Source: Candidatus Tritonobacter lacicola (GTDB taxonomy: Bacteria > Auribacterota > Tritonobacteria > Tritonobacterales > Tritonobacteraceae). Taken from it: a DNA stretch of 43,111 nt. The translations under genes and the position numbers were made by a program. Of this stretch, positions 8,826 to 16,692 are shown piece after piece. Each line of letters begins with the position of its first letter. Within the stretch, counting starts at the first letter, position 1. The stretch lies in NCBI GenBank assembly GCA_030765135.1, contig JAVCDC010000008.1:1-43111 (forward strand). Direction: 5' to 3'. The notes beneath the pieces are model-generated. The model was given only the letters and a program-made list of their open reading frames with translations. It was not told where the DNA came from and made no database searches.

Positions 8826-9983
8826 TCACTCCCGGAACAAATCCAAGTACGGCTTATAAGAAAATTTCCTGTTTCTCCTCTTGCCCGTCAGTTCTGTAAG
8901 GAGCTCCATTGCTTCAAACTTTCTAACTAATTTATTCGCGTTTGCATACGTCAGCTTTGTAATACCCATGACGGAAGATACTGAGATAATCGGGTTCCAG
9001 TACAGATGCTCCAGCAGGTTGATAGCGTTTCCCGAACGGGTCCCGAACTTCTCCATTATATTCCGACGATGATCTTCCCTCATTGATATAATCTTTCGAG
9101 ATGTTTCCGCAGCTTCCCGAGATACCTCGCATATCCCATTCAGGAAGAATAATAGCCATTCTTCCCACTCCCCCTTATCTCGTATAGCTTGAAGACGGTC
9201 ATAATATTCGTTCCTGTATCTCTTGAAATAATGCGAGAGATAGAGGAGCGGTCTGGCTAAAATACCCTCCCGGCATAGTGAAAAGGTGATAAGTAATCTC
9301 CCGACCCTACCGTTCCCATCGAGAAAAGGATGGATAGTTTCAAATTGTCCGTGGACCAGGCCGATCTTGATGAGCGCCGGCATATGAACGTCAGTGTGGA
9401 GAAATTTCTCGAGTTCTCCGAGAGCGAACTTCATTTCGCGCACTGGTGGCGGCACATAGAGCGCTTCGCCCAGGTTGCAGCCGGCCGGTCCGACCCAATT
9501 CTGAGAGGTCCGAAATTCGCCCGGATTCCTCCTGGCCCCGCGCACCTCCTTGAGCAATCGCTTGTGGATTTCCCTGATAAGCCTTAACGAAAGCGGCAAA
9601 GTTTTCAGCCTTTCCAGCCCATAATTCATGGCGGCTATATAATTAACTACCTCTCCCGCATCACCGGCTTTCTTCGGTTCAATGATTTTGGCCTCCAGTT
9701 CGAGAACCTCCGTCAGGGACGCTTGAGTCCCTTCAATCTGACTGGAAAGGACCGCCTCCTTACGTACATACATGAAGACAAACAAATCAGGGTTTGGGAG
9801 GGTGGCTACAGAACCGTCAAGACGCCCTAACGCTCGATCCGCCTTAGAAAGAACGCTCCACATCTCTTTGCTCATAGTTATAGGTGGATTCGGGGGGAGG
9901 GTCTTTGGTATAAAAGCCTTATAGCCGGCCAGCTGTTGTACATAATGGCCGGCCCTACGCTTTTTATTGTCGCGAGCAATCAT
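8826..9983 (-). CDS. Fic/DOC family protein with N-terminal inhibitory motif and C-terminal winged helix
   Basis: Fic enzymes transfer AMP or other nucleotide parts to protein hydroxyls. The 385-residue protein has the complete catalytic motif HPFLDGNGR at 218-226 followed by VGRLL. It also carries the inhibitory-helix motif S80-x3-E84-G85 (LSSQIEGTQ) in its own N-terminal part, which makes it a self-inhibited class II Fic. Residues about 310-385 look like a winged-helix DNA-binding domain (NPIISVSSVMGITKLTYANANKLVRKF in part). Such proteins may bind their own promoter. A perfect inverted repeat lies just upstream (10003-10036). It sits 210 bp upstream of the CBASS operon on the same strand; a shared role is not shown. 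Its protein target is unknown. Confidence 0.93.
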   Translation of the reverse strand: MIARDNKKRRAGHYVQQLAGYKAFIPKTLPPNPPITMSKEMWSVLSKADRALGRLDGSVATLPNPDLFVFMYVRKEAVLSSQIEGTQASLTEVLELEAKIIEPKKAGDAGEVVNYIAAMNYGLERLKTLPLSLRLIREIHKRLLKEVRGARRNPGEFRTSQNWVGPAGCNLGEALYVPPPVREMKFALGELEKFLHTDVHMPALIKIGLVHGQFETIHPFLDGNGRVGRLLITFSLCREGILARPLLYLSHYFKRYRNEYYDRLQAIRDKGEWEEWLLFFLNGICEVSREAAETSRKIISMREDHRRNIMEKFGTRSGNAINLLEHLYWNPIISVSSVMGITKLTYANANKLVRKFEAMELLTELTGKRRNRKFSYKPYLDLFRE

Positions 9984-10002
9984 ATACGAGCTCTTGTTTG
10001 GC

Positions 10003-10036
10003 TATATTATCGTTTTTACCGTATTTCGATAATATA
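10003..10036. promoter_or_regulatory. Inverted repeat upstream of fic1, candidate operator
   Basis: A perfect 10-bp inverted repeat, TATATTATCG at 10003-10012 and CGATAATATA at 10027-10036, separated by 14 bp. It lies 20-53 bp upstream of the fic start at 9983, where a promoter and operator should be. The TATCG/CGATA core recurs upstream of the second fic gene. Function as an operator is inferred. Confidence 0.55.
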
Positions 10037-10135
10037 ACAGAAATGGCCAGGAAACAAGTTATTTTGGATTTAAGGCCTTTTTCAATAATGTCCAATAGGG
10101 TCACCTATGTAGGCAATGAGTCAAGCACATTATAA

Positions 10136-10190
10136 GGGACACCTTTTGCAACAAGCTCCCTTCCAGCATGTTATAAATAAATAAACCCCA
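10136..10190. repeat. 55-bp repeat, copy A (upstream of fic1)
   Basis: Begins GGGACACCTTTT and includes TTATAAATAAAT. It aligns without gaps to copy B at 12461-12515; I count 46 of 55 positions identical by eye. Each copy lies 126-153 bp upstream of a fic start and 40-55 bp from the 3' end of the gene on its other side. It may mark the edge of a mobile or duplicated fic cassette. Confidence 0.7.
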
Positions 10191-10241
10191 TAATAATGCC
10201 AGGGGGAGAGCTCTTAAATGCTACGATCCGTTCTCGGGCTT

Positions 10242-11099
10242 CTATTCTTTGTCTGCAATGAAGCGGAACGAATCGAAGTATTTCGAGACACTGGGCGGCG
10301 CGGTTCTTCCCTTCGGGATGATGACTAAATTCTGATAGAGCCTATTGTTAGCGAAGCAGATCGTGGCCTGGGCGGTATACCCGTCGGGTATTTCAAATTG
10401 ATACCCCTTTCCCGGATGACCGTCTACTTCGATATCCCGTGAGCTAATGAGCGGGCCTTTCATCGCCTCTACCACGTTGGTAATTACGCTTGTAAGGACC
10501 TCCTCCGGCGACAATTCTCCGAAGTAGTTCCCTGGATACACCGTATAGGAAGTGTTATACACAACCCCCTGCTGGTTCTGCCTGACCTCGAACTGAGTGA
10601 CTGTGATTACGCCGCCCTCGGTTTTGACGTCATCTTTGGTCTCCTCTGCCGAACCGGGCATTGCGACTATAAAGCCCCCTTCGTGCGATTGGACCTCCTG
10701 CCAGACGATTTGCGGGGCCTTGCTCCTCGCCGCCAGGTAGTTCGGAATCGCGATTGATCCCAACCCGCACACGAGGATAATCCCGATAATTGACCAGGAT
10801 AAGCCGCCCAGCGCCCTATCGCGCACATACCTGACGATACCCGTCACGGCACACGCGATAGTCACCAGCGCCCATATGCTCAGTAGGACGATGTAATTAT
10901 CCGCGACCAATGAAGCGACGTTCCGAGGCAAAAATTGAAGAATATTATCGAGCAATCGAAAAAGGACGAAAGTCAACAGGCCCATTTCAATCGCAATCAA
11001 TGCGGGAAGATTGTATTTCTCCCGCTTCTTCGCCCTGAACAAAATGAACAAGGCTATAATGATGAAAACCAGAATCGGACCTAGAGTAATTTCGTTCAT
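10242..11099 (-). CDS. Four-helix membrane protein with C-terminal extracytoplasmic domain, function unknown
   Basis: I do not recognise this 285-residue protein. The N-terminal 125 residues hold about four membrane segments: 5-21 (LGPILVFIIIALFILF), about 32-52, about 67-90, and about 100-120 (WSIIGIILVCGLGSIAIPNY). Just after the last one, IAIPNYLAARSK resembles the start of mature type IV pilins, but there is no prepilin cleavage site in the right place. The remaining ~155 residues look like a soluble beta-rich domain (FIVAMPGSAEETKDDV; GYQFEIPDGYTAQATICFAN; a final KYFDSFRFI), reminiscent of PsbP-like or lipoprotein-type domains. It lies between the two fic genes on the same strand, separated from both by more than 100 bp. 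The start ATG is followed at once by the first hydrophobic segment. Confidence 0.8.
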   Translation of the reverse strand: MNEITLGPILVFIIIALFILFRAKKREKYNLPALIAIEMGLLTFVLFRLLDNILQFLPRNVASLVADNYIVLLSIWALVTIACAVTGIVRYVRDRALGGLSWSIIGIILVCGLGSIAIPNYLAARSKAPQIVWQEVQSHEGGFIVAMPGSAEETKDDVKTEGGVITVTQFEVRQNQQGVVYNTSYTVYPGNYFGELSPEEVLTSVITNVVEAMKGPLISSRDIEVDGHPGKGYQFEIPDGYTAQATICFANNRLYQNLVIIPKGRTAPPSVSKYFDSFRFIADKE

Positions 11100-11148
11100 T
11101 CCCTATCTCCCTTTCAAATTGGCAAATCTAAGGTCACCTTACTGATTT

Positions 11149-11184
11149 CCTATTTCGCGCATTTGATATGCATAGGGAAATAGG
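11149..11184. repeat. Inverted repeat between fic2 and the membrane protein gene
   Basis: Arms CCTATTTC (11149-11156) and GAAATAGG (11177-11184) enclose 20 bp. It sits 50-85 bp upstream of the membrane protein start and just beyond the fic2 stop, so it could be an operator or a terminator. There is no clear U-tract. The role is unknown. Confidence 0.35.
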
Positions 11185-11219
11185 TATTGATTTTTCATTT
11201 CTATCTATCATGATCCCAA

Positions 11220-12335
11220 TTATTCAGACATCGGATATCCGGGAAAATCGTTATCGTCAGCAGTCAGGAGTTTGAGAAACTTAGGATGGAGGAATAGTTT
11301 TTCCCTTCCAGCCTTGAACTCTCGGAGAACACCGATATCAACCAAAGCTTTAAGATAAATTGAAGCGGTCTGGCGCCTAGCTATTCCGGCCTCAACTATG
11401 TTAGATATACGGCAATAGGGCTGGATAAAAATCATCTCCACCAACTCCCGGGAGTATACCTTTGGCAGGCGTAAACGAACATACCCGCAGGTATGATCAA
11501 GGAGCCGGGAGATGGCGCGTATCTTCTCAACCGTCCACCTGGCTGTATCCTCAACCGCTTCCAGCATGAAGAGAATCCAAGACTCCCACTCGCCTTGCTC
11601 AGTAACATTTTGCAGCAAGCTGTAATAGCGGTCCTTGTTGCGGATTATAAAACGGCTCAGATACATGACTGGGATATCCAGTAAGCCCTCCTGCACTAAA
11701 AACAATATATTCAGGATCCGGCCGGTCCGACCGTTTCCGTCGGTGAATGGATGGATCGCTTCAAACTGGTAGTGCATGACAGCGAGGCGAATAAGAGGAT
11801 CAAATTCTTCGGCCTCGTTGATGAACTTTTCCCAGTTAGCCATCTTCTTACGAATCAACTCCTCCCCTTCAGGAGGCATATAGACAATCCTACCCGACAC
11901 AGCCCCCGCAATAGCAGTTCCCGGGACTTTACGGATATCCATCTCTATATTACGAAGAGTTCGGCACACAGCAACCGCAGTCGCCGTGCAGACTGGCCTT
12001 TTATCAATCGACTTGAAATCCTCATAAAGAGCAGTCCGGTATCTCAGGGTCTCCTTAACGGCCGGATCCCTGGCGTAATCCTCCGCGGAAGAATAACGAA
12101 AGAGGCTATCTGTTGTAGTTACTATATTCTCAATCTCGGAACTGGCACTAGCTTCCAGAAGAGGAATCGTGTTGATCAAGACCGTCTGGTTTGGAATCAA
12201 ATCTCCCGCCGTCTTTAACTCGGCCAGAGCCCTCCCCGCACCTATACATGCCTTCAGTATCGCCTTGGTCTCGATATCCGCTTTCGGCGACAATTCCGGA
12301 AGTTCATTGTATGGTCTTGTCCTCTGAAAACTCAT
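11220..12335 (-). CDS. Second Fic/DOC family protein, class II
   Basis: This 371-residue protein is a Fic enzyme of a different subgroup from the one at 8826-9983. The catalytic motif HPFTDGNGRTGR starts at H195. The N-terminal inhibitory motif is S65-x3-E69-N70 (ASSEIENIV), again class II. The 'flap' preceding the motif (VSGRIVYMPPEGEELIRKKM) is recognisable. The C-terminal ~90 residues look like a winged helix (QPYCRISNIVEAGIARRQTA, then SIYLKALVDIGVLRE). All catalytic residues are present, so AMP transfer is likely; the target is unknown. Upstream (12351-12444) is an AT-rich region with two perfect inverted repeats and several TATCGAYA motifs. Self-regulation by the winged helix is a reasonable inference. 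Confidence 0.93.
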   Translation of the reverse strand: MSFQRTRPYNELPELSPKADIETKAILKACIGAGRALAELKTAGDLIPNQTVLINTIPLLEASASSEIENIVTTTDSLFRYSSAEDYARDPAVKETLRYRTALYEDFKSIDKRPVCTATAVAVCRTLRNIEMDIRKVPGTAIAGAVSGRIVYMPPEGEELIRKKMANWEKFINEAEEFDPLIRLAVMHYQFEAIHPFTDGNGRTGRILNILFLVQEGLLDIPVMYLSRFIIRNKDRYYSLLQNVTEQGEWESWILFMLEAVEDTARWTVEKIRAISRLLDHTCGYVRLRLPKVYSRELVEMIFIQPYCRISNIVEAGIARRQTASIYLKALVDIGVLREFKAGREKLFLHPKFLKLLTADDNDFPGYPMSE

Positions 12336-12350
12336 CGCTACCCCTCGCTA

Positions 12351-12417
12351 TGATATGTCGATAATAACTATATTTATCGACACATTATCATAATACATCG
12401 ATAGGATCGACATATCA
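12351..12417. promoter_or_regulatory. Inverted repeat with TATCG motifs upstream of fic2, candidate operator
   Basis: A perfect 12-bp inverted repeat, TGATATGTCGAT at 12351-12362 and ATCGACATATCA at 12406-12417, starts 16 bp upstream of the fic2 ATG. Between the arms are further copies of the core (TTATCGACACA near 12375, ACATCGATAG near 12396). The clustering of ATCGAY motifs in AT-rich DNA suggests several binding sites for a regulator, perhaps the Fic protein itself. Confidence 0.6.
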
Positions 12418-12422
12418 AGCAG

Positions 12423-12444
12423 AAATGTCTATATTTAGACATTT
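12423..12444. promoter_or_regulatory. Palindrome AAATGTCTA/TAGACATTT upstream of fic2
   Basis: Perfect 9-bp arms at 12423-12431 and 12436-12444 around a 4-bp centre (TATT). It is followed at once by another TATCGATA motif. It lies 88-109 bp upstream of fic2, at a distance fitting an upstream operator. Function is inferred. Confidence 0.5.
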
Positions 12445-12460
12445 TATCGATATAACATTA

Positions 12461-12515
12461 GGGACACCTTTTATAACATCCTTCCTTCCAGTATATTATA
12501 AATAAATTAATCCCA
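12461..12515. repeat. 55-bp repeat, copy B (upstream of fic2)
   Basis: Partner of copy A at 10136-10190: same length, ungapped, nine mismatches by eye, sharing GGGACACCTTTT, CCTTCCAG and TTATAAATAAAT. It lies 126 bp upstream of fic2 and 42 bp beyond the stop of the neighbouring glycosyltransferase. Confidence 0.7.
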
Positions 12516-12556
12516 TCAACAGTGGCACGATATACTTAATTGCCGGCTATTCTTTA

Positions 12557-13504
12557 TCATCCAGGTCTCAAGCCCTCACTACCCGAGCAGCCTTTGAGGT
12601 GCCAGCGGAGGAGGAGGCAGTAGGTGGAGATGCGCCTTTTGTACCTTTCGAGACCTTTCCGGTGATAGATAAAGAAACAGGAGAGACAGTTCGCCACCAG
12701 GTCCACTGCGAGCCTCACCACGGTGAAGGCTTTCAAGAACCTCACCGCTCCCCTCCCCCTGTGCTTCAAAAAATAGATATAGCGTGACCTGTAGTACTCT
12801 ATCCGCGCGGCAGCGCCTGCCAGGTCGGCGCTCTTTCCCTGGAGGTGAACGACCAGGGCGGAGGGGACGAGGTATATCTTCCAGCCGGCCTTCCTCATCC
12901 GCAGGCACCAGTCCGTCTCCTCCAGGAAGAAGAAGTAGTCCTCGTCGAGAGCCCCCACCTGCTCGACTGCCTCTCTTCTGATGCAGAAGCAGGCGCCGAT
13001 GAGGGAGTCAACTTCAACTGGCTCTTCTCCGACGGCGTGCTTGCCGGGAAACTTCCGGGGGAAGAGGAGTTTCAGGAGGCTCTTGTTGACGATCTCCGTG
13101 AGAAGGGTAGGAAATACCGAGAAGGAGTTCTGCAAGCTGCCGTCATCGTTCAGGAGTTGGGGTCCGGCGGCGCCTATCCTGCTGTCGGAACGCATGAACT
13201 TTATTAGCGTCTCCACAGCCCCTTTCATCAATTTCGCGTCCGTGTTCAGGAGGATGTAGAAGTCGCCCTTCGCCTCGCGCAAACCCCTGTTCACGGCGGC
13301 GGCGAAGCCGAGGTTCCTCTCGTTCCCGATGGCCCGCACGTCCGGCCAGTCCTCGCGGAGCATCTGCAGGGAGCCGTCCGTCGAGCCGTTGTCGACGACT
13401 AAGACCTCGTACTCGCAGCCGAATACCGTGCGGTGGATAGAATCGAGGCAGATGTCGAGGAGATCCCTCGTGTTCCAGTTAACAATTATAAATGACACTT
13501 TCAT
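12557..13504 (-). CDS. Family 2 glycosyltransferase (rhamnosyltransferase-like)
   Basis: A GT-A fold sugar transferase using a nucleotide sugar, probably adding a sugar to LPS core or O-chain at the cytoplasmic face. I start it at the ATG 13502-13504 (315 residues, MKVSFIIVNWNTRDLLD), which is where the family begins; an upstream GTG at 13543 adds residues foreign to the family. The nucleotide-binding part shows VVDNGSTDGS near residue 38 and NERNLGFAAAVNRGL. The metal-binding step is NTDAKL, with the later conserved region LIGACFCIRREAVEQVG and DEDYFFFLEETDWCLR. This pattern is that of WbbL-type rhamnosyltransferases. The C-terminus has hydrophobic segments that may sit on the membrane. It is the last gene of the envelope cluster. 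Confidence 0.9.
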   Translation of the reverse strand: MKVSFIIVNWNTRDLLDICLDSIHRTVFGCEYEVLVVDNGSTDGSLQMLREDWPDVRAIGNERNLGFAAAVNRGLREAKGDFYILLNTDAKLMKGAVETLIKFMRSDSRIGAAGPQLLNDDGSLQNSFSVFPTLLTEIVNKSLLKLLFPRKFPGKHAVGEEPVEVDSLIGACFCIRREAVEQVGALDEDYFFFLEETDWCLRMRKAGWKIYLVPSALVVHLQGKSADLAGAAARIEYYRSRYIYFLKHRGRGAVRFLKAFTVVRLAVDLVANCLSCFFIYHRKGLERYKRRISTYCLLLRWHLKGCSGSEGLRPG

Positions 13505-13871
13505 AAAAAATACGTCCACTAATACTTCGGCTTCTCTCAGCACGTGTTACATAAATTAACACGAATTAAACGAACAGCCATGATGGTAGCCGCACCCTTA
13601 AGGGTGCGCAATACTTCGCAGGCTCCCTTCGGCAAGCTCAGGGTCTTCGAAAAGCCTGCGGCTACCGTTTTGTACTTTACACTTTTAACTTTCAACCGTA
13701 GTTAACCCCCCTCACCCTACTCCGTCAATTCTGTCAGTCAGTTCTGCCTGATCTCCGACCGGATCGTTCGACCTCTCCCTCCAGGGGAGAGGGTATATTT
13801 CCAGACACGTTACAACGCGGAGCGTCGTAACGAGAAAGAATCCGCTTAATCCGTTTAATCCGCGGTTACTA
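13505..13871. repeat. Gene-free spacer with nested inverted repeats
   Basis: This 367-bp spacer between two glycosyltransferase genes holds no convincing gene. Outer arms GGTAGCCGCA (13585-13594) and TGCGGCTACC (13657-13666) enclose an 18-bp perfect palindrome CGCACCCTTAAGGGTGCG (13591-13608) and inner arms CGCAGGCT (13617-13624)/AGCCTGCG (13653-13660). A second hairpin, CTCTCCC/GGGAGAG, lies at 13771-13789. Both types recur elsewhere in the window (16592, 24057, 24174). They look like dispersed intergenic repeats, not terminators. Confidence 0.65.
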
Positions 13872-14855
13872 TTATTTTGTTTCTAAGTCTCGCAGTATTT
13901 TCTCCAGTTTGGGGGCGGTGGACTTCAAGGAGTAGTCGCGGACGACCTTTTCTCTTCCGCGGGCGCCGAAGTCGCGCCTCATGTTCGCGTCATCGATCAG
14001 GGCGCCGATCTTCTCCGCCCATTCTTCAGGGCCCCTCGCCCAGAAGCCGTTGACACCGTCCTCGACGATTTCCCTGTTCACGCCCACGGGCGAGCAGACG
14101 ACGGGCTTCCCCACGGCGAAGTACTGGAGAATCTTGAAGCCGCATTTCCCCCGCGACCAGGGGTCGTAGCGCAGGGGCATCAGGCCGATGTCTACCCCCT
14201 GGAGGTCGGCAATCTCCGTTTCTCCACTCCATACCCTTCGCTCAACCGGGAGAGGACATTCTTCAGGAAAGGTATCGCATATCACACTGAGAACCGTTTC
14301 CGGGTGGCTTTTCGCAAGAATCTCGAAAGCAGACATTATGTCGATGAGGTATTTCAGTGTGCTATGCGAGCCTATCCAGCCCAGGACGACCTTCTCACCC
14401 CCTCCCCCGTCCCCGGCCGGGACGAAAAGGTCCGTGTCTAGGGACGTCGGCAGGCCGACGGTTTTTTCCGTGTGACGGGACGCGAGCTCCCGGAGATAGC
14501 CGTTACCGCAGATCACGACGTCCGCCGCTTCGCAGACGCGGGCGAACTTTGCCGCCTTCCTTCTCTCTTCCCCTCCCTTCACGTTGAACATAACGGCATC
14601 GTCGAAATCATACGCGAGCTTCCTCGCGGCGCGACGGAGGCGCTTGAGGTTGCTCCGGCGGAAGAGCTTCTTCTGGATGACAACAACATCGTAGGAGCCG
14701 AGAGTTTCGAAGAGACGCCTCCTCCTGCGGCGGTCGCGGGGGATCCGAAGGATCTCGGGGTGCATTCCCCTCTCGCGGAGGTACGGGAGGAACTGGACGA
14801 CGCGGTAGCGGGCGCTGGGTTTCTCGGGCCTCGTGACGAGAAAGGCGACCTTCAT
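13872..14855 (-). CDS. GT-B glycosyltransferase (group 1)
   Basis: A 327-residue retaining-type GT-B glycosyltransferase, probably adding a sugar to LPS core or a related glycan. I start at the ATG 14853-14855 (MKVAFLVTRPEKPSARYR), which overlaps the radical SAM stop as ATGA. An in-frame extension upstream lies inside that gene and is not family-like. The N-terminal domain has the acceptor region (VVIQKKLFRRSNLKRLRR, then KLAYDFDDAVMF). The C-terminal donor domain has VLGWIGSHSTLKYL, IGLMPLRYDPWSRGKCGFK and the E-x7-E-like segment KILQYFAVGKPVVCSPVG. The phrase RGKCGFKILQYFAVGKPVV is typical of group 1 enzymes. The exact sugar is unknown. Confidence 0.9.
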   Translation of the reverse strand: MKVAFLVTRPEKPSARYRVVQFLPYLRERGMHPEILRIPRDRRRRRRLFETLGSYDVVVIQKKLFRRSNLKRLRRAARKLAYDFDDAVMFNVKGGEERRKAAKFARVCEAADVVICGNGYLRELASRHTEKTVGLPTSLDTDLFVPAGDGGGGEKVVLGWIGSHSTLKYLIDIMSAFEILAKSHPETVLSVICDTFPEECPLPVERRVWSGETEIADLQGVDIGLMPLRYDPWSRGKCGFKILQYFAVGKPVVCSPVGVNREIVEDGVNGFWARGPEEWAEKIGALIDDANMRRDFGARGREKVVRDYSLKSTAPKLEKILRDLETK

Positions 14856-15838
14856 ACCACACCCAGGGCCATGCACCGCCGGCACGCCTCGGGAGCCTTC
14901 TCGTTCATCCCCGTCTTGAAAAGCTCCCGCGCGGCAACGAAATCCGGACCGTTCCACACGACGCTGAAGTCGTCCGGGAAGGAGCGGACAACGAAGTCAT
15001 TCTGATCGATGATGTTGCAGCAGGGGGCGATCGAGCCGTCCCACTTGATGTCGATTGTCTTCCACAGGTACGCGCACCGGCGGGGTTTCTTCTTCTTCTC
15101 CTTACCGCCCCGGTACCGCGAGTAGCGCGTGTCCTCGGGATTCCAGTCGGACTCCCACCGCTTCGTGGCGTCCTCCTCCTTCATCTTGCTGAAGACATCC
15201 AGGTCGAACCGCACCCTCCGCGCGTGGAACCGGACGCCGAGATCCTCGGCCATCTTCCGCGCCGCGTCGACCTCGTGCTCGTTCACCTTCGTGACCATGA
15301 ACTGCCAGCGGATCTCGGGAGTGGGCCGGGAGAGCTCCTTCTTCGCCTCCAGGAGGAGCTTCAGGTTCCCGAGGACCTTCTCCAGGTCGCCGCCCACGCG
15401 GTACTTCTCATAGACCTCCTGCGTCACGCCGTCGATGGAGACAGTCATGTTGTCCAGGCCGGAGCCGACCAGCTCGCGGGCCATCTCCCGGTCGAAGACG
15501 GTGAGGTTGGAGTTGAAGCGCACCTTCATGGGGTGGCGCTTCGCGTACCGCACGATGTCGAATATCTCCTCGTTCAGGAGGGGCTCCCCGAAACCCATGA
15601 GCTGGACCTCGTAGAGGTACGGCCCTATCTGGTCGATGATCTTCTTGAAGAGGTCTAAACGCATCTTCCCCTTCTCGTGGGGAAGCTTCCCCGCTCCCGT
15701 GGGACAGAGGGGGCAACTGAGGTTGCAGATGTTCGTGGACTCGATGAACGCGAGCTGGGGATAGGAGAGGAGGCGGGTCCTGCCACGCCTGAACTCGGCG
15801 TTGTTGATGACCTTGTTGATGAAACGTTTGGAGCTCAT
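14852..15838 (-). CDS. Radical SAM protein with SPASM-type C-terminus
   Basis: A 328-residue radical SAM enzyme. The [4Fe-4S]-binding C-x3-C-x2-C motif is C38-x3-C42-x2-C45 (STNICNLSCPLCPTG). Downstream elements include the GFGEPLLN segment and the strand FNSNLTVF; a SPASM-like C-terminal region carries RCAYLWKTIDIKWDGSIAPC and a final CRRCMALG, giving several more cysteines for an auxiliary cluster. It is flanked by a methyltransferase (4-bp overlap) and a glycosyltransferase (4-bp overlap), so it probably modifies a sugar or polysaccharide precursor rather than a peptide; no precursor peptide gene is visible. The substrate is unknown. Confidence 0.92.
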   Translation of the reverse strand: MSSKRFINKVINNAEFRRGRTRLLSYPQLAFIESTNICNLSCPLCPTGAGKLPHEKGKMRLDLFKKIIDQIGPYLYEVQLMGFGEPLLNEEIFDIVRYAKRHPMKVRFNSNLTVFDREMARELVGSGLDNMTVSIDGVTQEVYEKYRVGGDLEKVLGNLKLLLEAKKELSRPTPEIRWQFMVTKVNEHEVDAARKMAEDLGVRFHARRVRFDLDVFSKMKEEDATKRWESDWNPEDTRYSRYRGGKEKKKKPRRCAYLWKTIDIKWDGSIAPCCNIIDQNDFVVRSFPDDFSVVWNGPDFVAARELFKTGMNEKAPEACRRCMALGVV

Positions 15839-16476
15839 CCCCTGGAGGCCACAACGGCGATCTGCCGGGCGAAGTCTATGTCCAGATACCGGTGGAGCAG
15901 GGCTCCAAGGTGTATGCGGAGGAGGCGCCAGACGAAGGGGTCGTTGTACAGCCTGTAGATCGACTCGACGGAATAGCCGCAGCCCACCAGGAGGGCGGCC
16001 AGGTCATCGTACCTGTAGGGTGTCCTGTGGTCGGCGTCCCAGTACCTGTGGGGGTGGAAGAGGTTCGGCGTGGTGACGAGGAGCCTCCCGCCGTCCTTGA
16101 GGAGGCCCCGCAGCTTCTTCAGGGCATCGGTCCCCTCTTCGACGGAGAGGTGCTCTATAACCTCCGAGAAGACGATGAGGTCGAACTTCTCGTCTATCTC
16201 GTCCAGGCTGTAGTAATCGTGCTCGGCCGCCCTATCTATGTCCATCGTCTTGTAGATAACGGATGGATAGACTTCCCGTATCTTATCGCCGAGCTCGCGG
16301 TTCGAGGCGCCGGCGTCGAGGACGGAGGCGCCGTCCCTCGCCTCCCGCAGGACAAGCTCGAGCCTCTGCTTCGCGAGGGGAACCCTCCAGATGGAGGGGT
16401 AGCGCTTCCGGATCTCCTTCCGCTTCCCGTAATGAGTGCTCCAGCTTTTCATTGCTGTCATGATTTTCTCTGCCAC
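15835..16476 (-). CDS. SAM-dependent methyltransferase, class I
   Basis: A 213-residue class I methyltransferase. SAM-binding motif I is VLDAGASNRELGD (about residues 52-64), the acidic end of strand 2 is YKTMDID, and motif IV/post-I is FDLIVFSEVIEHL, followed by LKDGGRLLVTTPNLFHPHRYW. The C-terminal stretch YDDLAALLVGCGYSVESIY is typical of enzymes methylating sugars or small lipids in polysaccharide clusters. It overlaps the radical SAM gene by 4 bp and so is in the same operon. The start may be at the first ATG or at either of two ATGs within the next eight codons. The substrate is unknown. Confidence 0.88.
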   Translation of the reverse strand: MAEKIMTAMKSWSTHYGKRKEIRKRYPSIWRVPLAKQRLELVLREARDGASVLDAGASNRELGDKIREVYPSVIYKTMDIDRAAEHDYYSLDEIDEKFDLIVFSEVIEHLSVEEGTDALKKLRGLLKDGGRLLVTTPNLFHPHRYWDADHRTPYRYDDLAALLVGCGYSVESIYRLYNDPFVWRLLRIHLGALLHRYLDIDFARQIAVVASRG

Positions 16477-16591
16477 AAAGGCACTACAAGCAGTTCCTGG
16501 TTTCTCGTTTCTAGAAGATTCCCCGGAGATAACACAACAACATTAAACTAGAAACCAGTAACTAGACACCGTCTTTAACCCCTCACCCTAT

Positions 16592-16616
16592 CCCTCTCCC
16601 CTTCAAGGGGAGAGGG
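16592..16616. repeat. CCCTCTCCCC/GGGGAGAGGG hairpin, dispersed repeat
   Basis: Perfect 10-bp arms (16592-16601, 16607-16616) around 5 bp, in the 216-bp spacer between the methyltransferase and the WaaP-like kinase. The preceding text (AAACTAGAAACCAGTAACTAG then CCCCTCACCCTA) is nearly repeated at 24110-24190. It is a member of an intergenic repeat family. A terminator role is possible but there is no clean U-tract. Confidence 0.6.
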
Positions 16617-16692
16617 GATATAGAATTGAAATATTGAACCCTGGTTCGTGTGAATTTTTCCTTTTTTTCTTCGTGCCTTTGTGTCTTAGTGG

